From: Curvibacter sp. GWA2_64_110
Lineage (GTDB): Bacteria > Pseudomonadota > Gammaproteobacteria > Burkholderiales > Burkholderiaceae_C
Direction of reading: 5' to 3'
DNA: 64,000 nucleotides
NCBI GenBank assembly: GCA_001797315.1
Contig: MGPC01000031.1
Coordinates: forward strand, 164,164 to 228,163
Shown here piece by piece: positions 56,932 to 64,000 of the stretch. Both the position numbers and the translations under genes were made by a program. Numbering within the stretch: the stretch's first letter is position 1; the number at the start of each line of letters is the position of its first letter. Under the pieces are notes generated by a model that was not told the origin of the DNA, searched no databases, and saw only the letters and a list, made by a program, of their open reading frames with translations.

Positions 56932-57588
56932 TCAATCGGCGCTGGAGGTGTCGGCACGCGTGTAGCCATGGCGATTGGCGGCCAGCACCGCCTGGGTGCG
57001 CGTCGTCACGCCGAAGCCGCGCAGGATGGCCGTCACGTGGTTCTTGACGGTTTCATCGGACAGGCTGAGCATGCGGCCGATTTCCTTGTTGGCGTAACCG
57101 TCGAGCAGCAGAGACAGCACTTCTTCCTGGCGCGGCGTGAACTGGGGGGCGGTCGACTCGGCCGGCAGTTCGGTTGCCGGGGTGCCGGCCGAAGCCGCCA
57201 TCAGCTCCGGCGGCACATAGACGTCGCCGGCCAGCACCAGGCGGGTGACCGAGAGCAGCTCATCGCTCATGCCGGACTTGGTGAGGAAGGCGGCGGCCCC
57301 CTTGCTCAGGACCTGGCGCATGACACGCGGATTGACCGAGCCGGACAGGACGATGATGGGCAGTTCCGGGTGCTGGCACGCAAAGACATCGAGGGCCTCC
57401 AGGCCATTCATGTCGGGCAGGTGGTAGTCCAGCAGGACCAGATCCAGGTCGGTATGCTGGCCCGCGAGTTCAAAGGCGCGGCTGCATGACCCGGCTTCCA
57501 GCACGTCAACGTCGCTGTCAAGTCCCTTGAGGACTTGGCGCAGGCCTTCGCGAACCAAGGCATGGTCGTCAACGACGAGAATTTTCAA
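56932..57588 (-). CDS. LuxR/NarL-type response regulator
   Basis: 218 residues. Receiver domain (about 1-120) with DDH, Asp54 in LVLLDYHLPDMNGL, and the Lys of FLTKSGMS. A linker leads to a LuxR-type helix-turn-helix (about 148-210: FTPRQEEVLSLLLDGYANKE, SDETVKNHVTAILRGF). It converges on the hybrid kinase with 24 bases between stops. Its targets are unknown; the TonB receptor operon is the obvious candidate. Confidence 0.92.
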   Translation of the reverse strand: MKILVVDDHALVREGLRQVLKGLDSDVDVLEAGSCSRAFELAGQHTDLDLVLLDYHLPDMNGLEALDVFACQHPELPIIVLSGSVNPRVMRQVLSKGAAAFLTKSGMSDELLSVTRLVLAGDVYVPPELMAASAGTPATELPAESTAPQFTPRQEEVLSLLLDGYANKEIGRMLSLSDETVKNHVTAILRGFGVTTRTQAVLAANRHGYTRADTSSAD

Positions 57589-57695
57589 CGGTCTCTCCGG
57601 CGATCATCTAGGGCAGGGGTGAAGCACCGGTATGGTAGCTCAAGTCCATGACTTGGCCGGCCGGGCCGCGAGTGTCGCGGTGACGGGGCGAGGAT

Positions 57696-58235
57696 TTAGC
57701 GCCAACTGCCTTGCTGGGTGGGTGCGAAACCGTTGTCAAGGTCGTCCTGGTCCGAGAGCGGAAGCGTGAACCTTGACTTGGCGGTATCAGGCGAGGCGGC
57801 AGTCCAGTAGCCGGGTTCCGGCATGGCCGTGTGGGGACACTGGCAAGCCGGGGAAAATCGCCAGACCACCGCATGCCGGGAATGGTCGGAGGCCGGATCG
57901 AAACGCTGCAGCGCCTGCAACAGCTGCTGCTGGATCAGCGGTGCGTAGCGCAGCAGTCCCTCGTGCCAATGGTGGATCAGCAGCTGGATCTGCAGGACAA
58001 CCTTGTCGGCGTTGCGTGAGCGGGTCAGGATTTCGCAGCCCACCCATTCCGGGGGGACGCCGTTCATGCGCAAGGTGTCGCGCAGCACAACCCGCACCAA
58101 CTCGCGGTGGGTGGCCGTGTGTTGCTGGGTGCTGAGCGGTGCGGAGGATGACGGCAGGGACGCGAAATCCGCTGCGGCGTCATCCTGACGCGCTCGCCCG
58201 GCACGTCCGATTTTCAGAAATCCGAACATCTCCAT
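57696..58235 (-). CDS. Hypothetical protein, no recognised family
   Basis: About 179 residues from ATG 58235, or 177 from ATG 58229, which is better spaced from GGGGGA. It begins MFGFLKIGR, has an Ala/Ser-rich stretch, then a central region (about 55-130) with alternating hydrophobic pattern (RELVRVVLRDTLRMNGVP, VVLQIQLLIHHWHEGLLRYA). Near residue 140 it has CQCPHTAMPEP, and the C-terminus is polar. No signal peptide or membrane span. The divergent-style spacing from its neighbours suggests a single-gene unit. Confidence 0.65.
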   Translation of the reverse strand: MEMFGFLKIGRAGRARQDDAAADFASLPSSSAPLSTQQHTATHRELVRVVLRDTLRMNGVPPEWVGCEILTRSRNADKVVLQIQLLIHHWHEGLLRYAPLIQQQLLQALQRFDPASDHSRHAVVWRFSPACQCPHTAMPEPGYWTAASPDTAKSRFTLPLSDQDDLDNGFAPTQQGSWR

Positions 58236-58367
58236 GTTCCCCCTGGGTGTCTTGGCTGGCTCAGCCCGATGTGTCCCGGGTCTGTCCGACATGGCTCCAG
58301 TGTAAGGGAATCGGCCATCGGGCAAGGAGTGCGGGGGCGGCGGGCGACCAACGGTCGCTGCGCTGTA

Positions 58368-59210
58368 TCAGTGGCGCAACTCGGGCTTGACAGGGGCGCC
58401 GACCAGGGTGAACTCAGCGGCATTGGCCTGCAGCCAGCGCGCGGACAGGGGGCTGCCAAGCTGGCTGGGGTGGAAGCCTGGCCGCAGGTAGGCGCGCCAG
58501 GGTTTGAATGTCTGCCGCACCAGGCCGTGGCGGCCGAAGAAGAAACGCAGGGCACTCGTGGCCGTGTGCCAGTGCCACAGCGTCTGGTCGCGCTTCAGGT
58601 TGTGCAGGGTCTGGCGCAGGGTGTCGGCCACAAAAATCAGCGTGACGCGGCGGAACCAGGTGCGGCGCCATGCTTCGTTGCCGCTGAGCGCCCGGTACAG
58701 GTCGAAGGCGGTGGTTTTGTGCTCGGCCTCCTCGGCGCTGTGCCACAGCCACAGGGTTTGCAGGCGCGGCTCGACGCCCTGCAGCAGGTCGGGGTGGCCG
58801 AGCAGCCACTCGGCCAGGATGGCGGTGAAATGCTCGTTGGCGGCCGTGATGCCCAGGGCATGGCGCGGGTCGAGGCCATCGAGCTGCTGGAGGCGTTCGC
58901 GGGCGCGCGGCTCCCAGGCGTTGACCAGGCCATGCTTTTCGATTTGCGCATTGAACAGCGCATGGATGCGGCGGTGGGTGGCCTCCTGGCCGATGAAGCC
59001 CTGGACTTCCTCATGCCAGTGTGCCTGCGCCTCGGGTGGCAGGGCGGCCAGCCCCTGGCGCACCGAGTCGATGAAGAACTGCTCGCCCACGGGGAAACTC
59101 ATGGACAGGGCGTTGAAGAAGGCCGTGCGGAACGGGTCGCCGGCAAACCAGTGGCGCGCGACGGGGGATTCCAGATCGATCAGCAGGCGGCGGACAACGA
59201 GGGTAGTCAT
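58368..59210 (-). CDS. Predicted metal-dependent hydrolase (PF10118-like)
   Basis: 280 residues from ATG 59210. A helical protein of the Metal_hydrol (PF10118) type, with ferritin-like histidine/glutamate motifs: GQEATHRRIHALFN (about 93-106), AANEHFTAILAEWL (about 135-148) and WHSAEEAEHKTTAFDLY (about 165-181). The E..H pattern suggests a di-metal site. Biochemical function is unknown; family members are often linked to lipid or hydrocarbon metabolism. Confidence 0.8.
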   Translation of the reverse strand: MTTLVVRRLLIDLESPVARHWFAGDPFRTAFFNALSMSFPVGEQFFIDSVRQGLAALPPEAQAHWHEEVQGFIGQEATHRRIHALFNAQIEKHGLVNAWEPRARERLQQLDGLDPRHALGITAANEHFTAILAEWLLGHPDLLQGVEPRLQTLWLWHSAEEAEHKTTAFDLYRALSGNEAWRRTWFRRVTLIFVADTLRQTLHNLKRDQTLWHWHTATSALRFFFGRHGLVRQTFKPWRAYLRPGFHPSQLGSPLSARWLQANAAEFTLVGAPVKPELRH

Positions 59211-59264
59211 GTCGGGTATCACGTAATCTGAGGCAAGTTTATGACGTTTTGTCGCGTCACACCA

Positions 59265-59289
59265 GCGCAAGCAGCTATCAAAAGAGTAG
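59265..59289 (+). repeat. 25-bp dispersed repeat upstream of the hydrolase
   Basis: GCGCAAGCAGCTATCAAAAG, continued by AGTAG, matches the core of the copies at 24311 and 38284. It lies between the start of the metal-dependent hydrolase and the hppA terminator and may contribute to the leader of the hydrolase mRNA. Confidence 0.55.
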
Positions 59290-59290
59290 C

Positions 59291-59317
59291 AAAGGAAAAG
59301 CCCGCCGAAGCGGGCCT
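59291..59317 (-). terminator. Rho-independent terminator of hppA
   Basis: On the minus strand GCCCGC, loop TTCG and GCGGGC form a tight stem (59315-59300) followed by TTTTCCTTT. It lies about 40 bases beyond the hppA stop. Confidence 0.8.
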
Positions 59318-59355
59318 TGATGGACGCAGGCATGACGCCCGCGAATGCCGGCAGC

Positions 59356-61425
59356 TTAGCCGCCGTGGAACTTCATCATCAGCGGCACGATCAGCAGTGC
59401 CACGATGTTGATGATCTTGATCAGCGGGTTGACGGCCGGGCCGGCGGTGTCCTTGTAGGGGTCGCCCACCGTGTCGCCGGTGACGGCGGCCTTGTGCGCT
59501 TCGCTGCCCTTGCCGCCGTGGTGGCCGTCTTCGATGTACTTCTTGGCATTGTCCCAGGCGCCGCCGCCGGTACACATGGAGATGGCGACGAACAGGCCGG
59601 TCACGATGGTGCCCATCAGCAGGCCGCCCAGCGCCGCCGGGCCCAGGACCAGTCCGACCAGGATCGGCACCACCACCGGCAGCAGCGAGGGAATCATCAT
59701 TTCCTTGATGGCGGCGGTGGTCAGCATGTCCACTGCGGTGTCGTACTCGGGCTTGCCCGTGCCGTCCATGATGCCCTTGATGTCGCGGAACTGGCGGCGC
59801 ACTTCCACCACCACCGCACCGGCAGCACGGCCGACGGCCTCCATGGCCATGGCGCCGAACAGGTAGGGAATCAGTCCGCCGATGATCAGGCCGATGATGA
59901 CCATCGGGTTGCTCAGGTCGAAACTGATCACCTTGCCGAAGGACTCCAGCTTGTGGGTGTAGTCGGCGAACAGCACCAGCGAGGCCAGGCCGGCCGAGCC
60001 GATGGCATAACCCTTGGTCACGGCCTTGGTGGTGTTGCCCACGGCGTCCAGCGGGTCGGTGATGTCGCGCACGCTGGACGGCAGTTCGGCCATTTCGGCG
60101 ATGCCGCCGGCGTTGTCGGTGATCGGGCCGTAGGCGTCCAGCGCCACCACAATGCCGGCCATGCTCAGCATGGAGGTGGCGGCAATGGCGATGCCGTACA
60201 GGCCGGCGAGCTTGAAGGCGACCCAGATGGCAATGCAGACGAAGATCACCGGCCAGGCGGTGGAACGCATGGAGACGCCCAGGCCGGCAATGATGTTGGT
60301 GCCGTGGCCGGTGGTGGACGCCTGGGCGATGTGCTGCACCGGTGCGTACTGCGTGCCGGTGTAGTACTCGGTGATCCACACCAGGGCGGCGGTCAGCACC
60401 AGGCCGACGGCGCAGGCGCCAAACAGGCGCAGCTGGCTGCCGGAGGCGGCAATCGCGTTGTCGGGAATCAGCCACTGCGTGACGAAGAAGAAGGCGACCA
60501 GCGACAGCACGCCGGCCACTGCCAGCCCCTTGTACAAGGCCGGCATCACGTTTTTCATGCCGGGGGCAGCCTTGACGAAGAAGCAGCCGATGATGGAGGC
60601 GATGATGGACACCGCGCCGAGTGCCAGCGGGTAGGCCACCGCGTTGGCGACGGCGCCCGTCACCAGCAGGGCGCCCAGCACCATGGTGGCAATCAGCGTC
60701 ACGGCATAGGTCTCGAACAGGTCAGCGGCCATGCCGGCGCAGTCGCCCACGTTGTCGCCCACGTTGTCGGCGATCACGGCCGGGTTGCGCGGATCATCTT
60801 CCGGGATGCCGGCTTCGACCTTGCCCACCAGGTCGGCGCCGACGTCGGCGCCCTTGGTGAAGATGCCGCCGCCCAGGCGGGCGAAGATGGAGATCAGCGA
60901 GGAGCCGAAGGCAAAGCCGATCAGCGGGTTGAGCAGCTTGGCCAGATTGGTGTTGGCGTTCAGGTTGCCATTGCCGACCAGGAACCAGTAGAACACCGTG
61001 ACACCCAGCAGGCCCAAGCCCACCACCAGCATGCCGGTGATGGCACCGCCGCGGAAGGCCACGTCCAAGGCCGGGCCGATGCCTTTGGTGGCTGCCTGCG
61101 CGGTGCGCACATTGGCGCGGACCGACACATTCATGCCGATGAAGCCGCAGGCGCCCGACAGCATGGCACCGATGACGAAGCCGATGGCCGTCTGGCCGTC
61201 GAGGAAGACCCCGATCAGGATGGCCAGAATGACGCCGACGATGCCGATGGTCTTGTACTGACGCGCCAGATAGGCGGCTGCGCCGGTCTGGATGGCGGCT
61301 GCAATTTCCTGCATCCGCGCATTGCCGGCGTCCTGGGAAAGAATCCAGCTGCGTGCCCAGAAGCCGTAGGCTACGGCGATCAGCCCGCAGACGAGCGCCA
61401 GAATCAGCGCTGAGTTGCCTGTCAT
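59356..61425 (-). CDS. hppA: Membrane-bound proton-pumping pyrophosphatase
   Basis: 689 residues from ATG 61425, which has GGAG six bases upstream. About 16 membrane spans. Couples PPi hydrolysis to ion pumping across the inner membrane. The catalytic loop [20 protein letters not shown] with the DVGADLVGK signature is intact, as are the conserved acidic segments ([19 protein letters not shown]). The diagnostic site reads GNTTKA, with Lys where K+-dependent enzymes have Ala, so it should be K+-independent and probably H+-pumping. It is divergent from soluble ppa. Confidence 0.95.
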   Translation of the reverse strand: MTGNSALILALVCGLIAVAYGFWARSWILSQDAGNARMQEIAAAIQTGAAAYLARQYKTIGIVGVILAILIGVFLDGQTAIGFVIGAMLSGACGFIGMNVSVRANVRTAQAATKGIGPALDVAFRGGAITGMLVVGLGLLGVTVFYWFLVGNGNLNANTNLAKLLNPLIGFAFGSSLISIFARLGGGIFTKGADVGADLVGKVEAGIPEDDPRNPAVIADNVGDNVGDCAGMAADLFETYAVTLIATMVLGALLVTGAVANAVAYPLALGAVSIIASIIGCFFVKAAPGMKNVMPALYKGLAVAGVLSLVAFFFVTQWLIPDNAIAASGSQLRLFGACAVGLVLTAALVWITEYYTGTQYAPVQHIAQASTTGHGTNIIAGLGVSMRSTAWPVIFVCIAIWVAFKLAGLYGIAIAATSMLSMAGIVVALDAYGPITDNAGGIAEMAELPSSVRDITDPLDAVGNTTKAVTKGYAIGSAGLASLVLFADYTHKLESFGKVISFDLSNPMVIIGLIIGGLIPYLFGAMAMEAVGRAAGAVVVEVRRQFRDIKGIMDGTGKPEYDTAVDMLTTAAIKEMMIPSLLPVVVPILVGLVLGPAALGGLLMGTIVTGLFVAISMCTGGGAWDNAKKYIEDGHHGGKGSEAHKAAVTGDTVGDPYKDTAGPAVNPLIKIINIVALLIVPLMMKFHGG

Positions 61426-61653
61426 ATCAATCTCCTGTGTTGTTGGATCGCGAAGGGGTGGCAACGCAGGGGGCGGTGCCACCGATGCGTTGCTTCCTCG
61501 TCGCGTTCAACCACTTTCGGTCACACAGGACGATTGGCCAACGGGCGGACTGTAACGTGAAAAAAGTGCCTTGCCAGCCGGACGTCAGTGAGGAGCAAGT
61601 AAAATCAGGGTTAATACTTATCCTTTTCTGATTTAACTCAAAGTCAAGCAACC

Positions 61654-62190
61654 ATGTCCCTCGACAACGTGACCCCCGGCCAGAATGTTCCCGACGCCTT
61701 CAACGTGATCATCGAAATCCCGATGAACGCCGACCCCATCAAGTATGAGGTGGACAAGGAAACCGGCGCCATTTTCGTGGACCGTTTCATGAGCACGGCC
61801 ATGCACTACCCGACCAACTACGGTTATGTGCCCAAGACCATCTCGGGCGACGGCGACCCGGTGGACGTGCTGGTGATCACCCCCGTGCCGCTGATCCCGG
61901 GTGTGGTGGTGCCCTGCCGCGCCATCGGCATCCTGAAAATGCAGGACGAAGCCGGCGAAGACGGCAAGGTGCTGGCCGTGCCGACCGACAAGATCCTCTC
62001 GATCTACACCCAGTGGCAGAAACCGGAAGACCTGAACCCGATGCGCCTGAAGACCATCTCTCATTTCTTCGAGCACTACAAGGATCTCGAAGCCGGCAAG
62101 TGGGTCAAGGTGCTGGGCTGGGAAGGCCCGGAGTCGGCCCGCAAGGAAATCATGGACGGCATCGCCAGCTACAACAAGGCCAACGCCTGA
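61654..62190 (+). CDS. ppa: Soluble inorganic pyrophosphatase
   Basis: 178 residues, family I Mg2+-dependent pyrophosphatase. The signature [25 protein letters not shown] and [11 protein letters not shown] contain the metal-binding acids and the phosphate-binding Lys/Arg/Tyr residues. It lies 228 bases from the divergently transcribed hppA, so the cell has two PPi-hydrolysing enzymes side by side: one wastes and one conserves the energy. A strong terminator follows. Confidence 0.96.
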   Translation: MSLDNVTPGQNVPDAFNVIIEIPMNADPIKYEVDKETGAIFVDRFMSTAMHYPTNYGYVPKTISGDGDPVDVLVITPVPLIPGVVVPCRAIGILKMQDEAGEDGKVLAVPTDKILSIYTQWQKPEDLNPMRLKTISHFFEHYKDLEAGKWVKVLGWEGPESARKEIMDGIASYNKANA

Positions 62191-62247
62191 CCGCTTGCCG
62201 CCGTACGTGGCCCGCCGAGCCTTGATGGGCTGGGACCACCTCAAATG

Positions 62248-62282
62248 AAAACGCCCGCAGGGAAACTCCTGCGGGCGTTTTT
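62248..62282 (+). terminator. Rho-independent terminator of ppa
   Basis: ACGCCCGCAGG (62251-62261) pairs perfectly with CCTGCGGGCGT (62268-62278) around GAAACT, with flanking A and T runs (TTTTT to 62282). It is nearly symmetrical but lies about 60 bases after ppa and ends its transcript. Confidence 0.92.
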
Positions 62283-62411
62283 GCTTTCCACGCCGGGAAG
62301 AGGACCGTTTTGCACGCGCATTTCGAGCCTTATCGCTTATTCACCGTCCATGCGCTGACGTGTATCATCCGGAACAACTTTGCCTCTCTCCGCCTAGAAG
62401 GAACGCACACC

Positions 62412-62939
62412 ATGGATACGACGAACGCTGCACGCTCCAGCAGTCAACACAGTGGCGCACAGTCCAGCGCCGGCCAATCAGTGGCGGCTTCCGGCCAGTA
62501 CCTGACCCTGCGGCTTGGCAGCGAGGAATACGCCATTGACATCCTGCGGGTGCAGGAAATCCGCTCCTACGAAGAGCCGACCCGCATGGTGAATGCGCCG
62601 AGCTACATCAAGGGCGTGGTCAACCTGCGCGGTGTCATCGTGCCCATCGTTGATCTGCGCATGAAGCTCAACCTGGAGAAGGTCGAGTACAACGAGTTCA
62701 CCGTGGTCATCATCCTCAACGTGCGTGGCACGGTCATCGGCGCGGTGGTGGATTCGGTGTCCGACGTGGTCACGCTGTCGGCCCAGGCCATCAAGCCGGC
62801 GCCTCAGTTCGAAGCCGCCATCGATGCGCGCTTCATCACCGGCCTGGCCAATGTGGGCGAACGCATGCTCATCGTCATGAACATGGACGCCCTCATGAGC
62901 AATGCCGAAATGGGCATGCTCTCCTCATCGCTGGGCTGA
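62412..62939 (+). CDS. cheW: Chemotaxis coupling protein CheW
   Basis: 175 residues from ATG 62412, with AGAAGGA before it. CheW links chemoreceptors to the CheA kinase. After a Ser/Gln-rich N-terminus of about 28 residues, the SH3-like CheW domain begins at YLTLRLGSEEYAIDILRVQE and contains PSYIKGVVNLRGVIVPIVDL and VGAVVDSVSDVV. A chemoreceptor gene follows on the same strand. Confidence 0.95.
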   Translation: MDTTNAARSSSQHSGAQSSAGQSVAASGQYLTLRLGSEEYAIDILRVQEIRSYEEPTRMVNAPSYIKGVVNLRGVIVPIVDLRMKLNLEKVEYNEFTVVIILNVRGTVIGAVVDSVSDVVTLSAQAIKPAPQFEAAIDARFITGLANVGERMLIVMNMDALMSNAEMGMLSSSLG

Positions 62940-63055
62940 GCGGTTTTACGGTGCATGGGCCGGCACCTGAGTAGGGCCGAGCCATCAGGCAAATGGCCGG
63001 TTTCATATCGGTTGATGCCATTGTCGCGTCACATATTCCGATCCAACAAGCTTTC

Positions 63056-64000
63056 ATGAACAATCTGAAAATCTCTACCCGACTCACGATCCTGATCAGC
63101 ATTCTGTCCGCCTTGCTGGTGATCATTGGTGGCATCGGGTTGCTGGGTATTTCCCAATCCAATGCCGCGCTCAAGACCGTGTATGAAGATCGAACTGCCC
63201 CCATGGGGCAACTCTCTGACATCCAACGTCTGCTGCTGCGCAACCGGCTGGCCATTGCCAATTCGCAGATCGATCCGACACCGGAGGAAATCAGCAAGGA
63301 CGTAGCTGAAGTCGAGACCAATATCGCCACCATCGGGAAAATCTGGGACGCCTACATGGCCACCGCGCTGACGCCCGAGGAAGCCCCGTTGGCCAAGAAA
63401 TTCGCTGAGGACCGGGGGCGCTTTGTCAACGACGGCCTCAAGCCGGCGGTCGCGGCGCTGCGCGCCAACGACATCACCGGTGTCTACCGGGTGATGACGG
63501 AAAAAATCCGTCCCCTGTATGTCCCGGTCCAGGATGGCATCAATGCCTTGATGAAACTGCAGTTGGATGTAGCAAAGCAGGAATACGACAGCGCGACGGC
63601 CCGTTACAACACCATCCGGCTCGTTTCAATTGCCATGATCGTCGCTGGCGTACTCTTTGCCGCGTTGATCGGCGTGGCCATGGTGCGCGGCATTTCGCGC
63701 GCACTCGGCAATGCGGTCGAGGTGTCCGATGCCGTGGCGCATGGTGACCTGACGCGTCAGGTTCAGATCAGCGGCAAGGACGAAGTGTCCAAAGTGCTGC
63801 AGTCCCTGTCGGACATGCAGGCTTCGCTGGTCAAGGTCGTGAGCCGTGTGCGCGAAGGGTCCGAGTCCGTTTCCACCGCTTCGTCTGAAATCGCCCAGGG
63901 CAACCAGGATCTGTCGGCTCGCACCGAGTCCCAGGCCAGCGCGCTGGAAGAAACCGCGGCCTCGATGGAAGAACTCAGCTCCACCGTCAAGCAGAACGCC
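63056..64000 (+). CDS. Methyl-accepting chemotaxis protein (3'-truncated by window edge)
   Basis: 315 codons are visible and the frame is open to the window end. Transmembrane segment 1 (about 10-32) and segment 2 (about 190-212) enclose a periplasmic four-helix-bundle-type sensor domain of about 155 residues. HAMP (about 213-265) and the start of the signalling domain follow, with the Burkholderiales-typical IAQGNQDLSARTESQASALE and the methylation-region start EETAASMEELSSTVKQNA. It is 116 bases after cheW, with only a weak ribosome site. Ligand unknown. Confidence 0.93.
   Translation, partial: MNNLKISTRLTILISILSALLVIIGGIGLLGISQSNAALKTVYEDRTAPMGQLSDIQRLLLRNRLAIANSQIDPTPEEISKDVAEVETNIATIGKIWDAYMATALTPEEAPLAKKFAEDRGRFVNDGLKPAVAALRANDITGVYRVMTEKIRPLYVPVQDGINALMKLQLDVAKQEYDSATARYNTIRLVSIAMIVAGVLFAALIGVAMVRGISRALGNAVEVSDAVAHGDLTRQVQISGKDEVSKVLQSLSDMQASLVKVVSRVREGSESVSTASSEIAQGNQDLSARTESQASALEETAASMEELSSTVKQNA

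Noticed and set aside
59317..61413. Very long open frame antisense to hppA
   Set aside because: The His/Gly/Asp-rich translation is a shadow of the Ala/Gly/Val-rich hppA codons; no family resemblance.

Overview
The window is a high-GC chromosomal segment that looks like a betaproteobacterium of the order Burkholderiales, most likely family Comamonadaceae. The grounds are the gene neighbourhoods (trxA-rho-rpmE2, dnaX-ebfC-recR, gloB-methyltransferase-rnhA), the MCP type at the right edge, and short intergenic repeats of a kind I associate with that family. Genus is not decidable by eye. No prophage, IS transposase, CRISPR array, tRNA or rRNA was found. One RNA gene, the 4.5S SRP RNA (ffs), was recognised by its conserved apical loop.

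Layout. 1-13000 is a phosphate block: a 5'-truncated ppk1, sixA, a small lysine-rich protein, an EAL-GGDEF protein, ppx, then the operon pstSCAB-phoU-phoB-phoR. Pho-box-like repeats lie before pstS and, unexpectedly, before the EAL-GGDEF gene. 13000-18500 holds a MATE exporter, a membrane glycosyltransferase-like protein, rpmE2, rho and trxA. 18500-24800 encodes an AddB/AddA-type nuclease-helicase pair split by a 413-bp inverted repeat. 24800-31300 holds a flavoprotein, a GNAT enzyme, a three-gene MASE4 kinase / HD-GYP / receiver operon with a clear promoter, and ffs. 31300-35450 holds a small membrane protein, dnaX (with an A9 slippery run), ebfC, recR and a MAPEG protein. 35500-38300 is a NitT/TauT-type ABC importer. 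38300-41900 holds mltD and gloB, divergent from a methyltransferase and rnhA. 42000-48800 holds an RND efflux pair and a P-type ATPase. 48800-52000 is the moaA-mobA-moeA operon. 52000-57600 is a TonB receptor, a periplasmic binding protein, a hybrid kinase and a LuxR-type regulator. 57600-62200 holds an orphan protein, a predicted metal-dependent hydrolase, membrane pyrophosphatase hppA and soluble ppa. The window ends in cheW and a truncated chemoreceptor.

How it fits together. Phosphate uptake, its two-component control, polyphosphate synthesis and breakdown, and two pyrophosphatases all lie within 64 kb. The Pho-box-like array suggests that c-di-GMP turnover is tied to phosphate starvation. 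The strongest candidates for something undescribed are this Pho/c-di-GMP link, the transporter-less binding protein embedded in the TonB/kinase/regulator module, the inverted repeat between addB and addA, the rebuilt 3' end of pstB, and the predicted short DnaX product. All calls come from reading the sequence; no database search was run.
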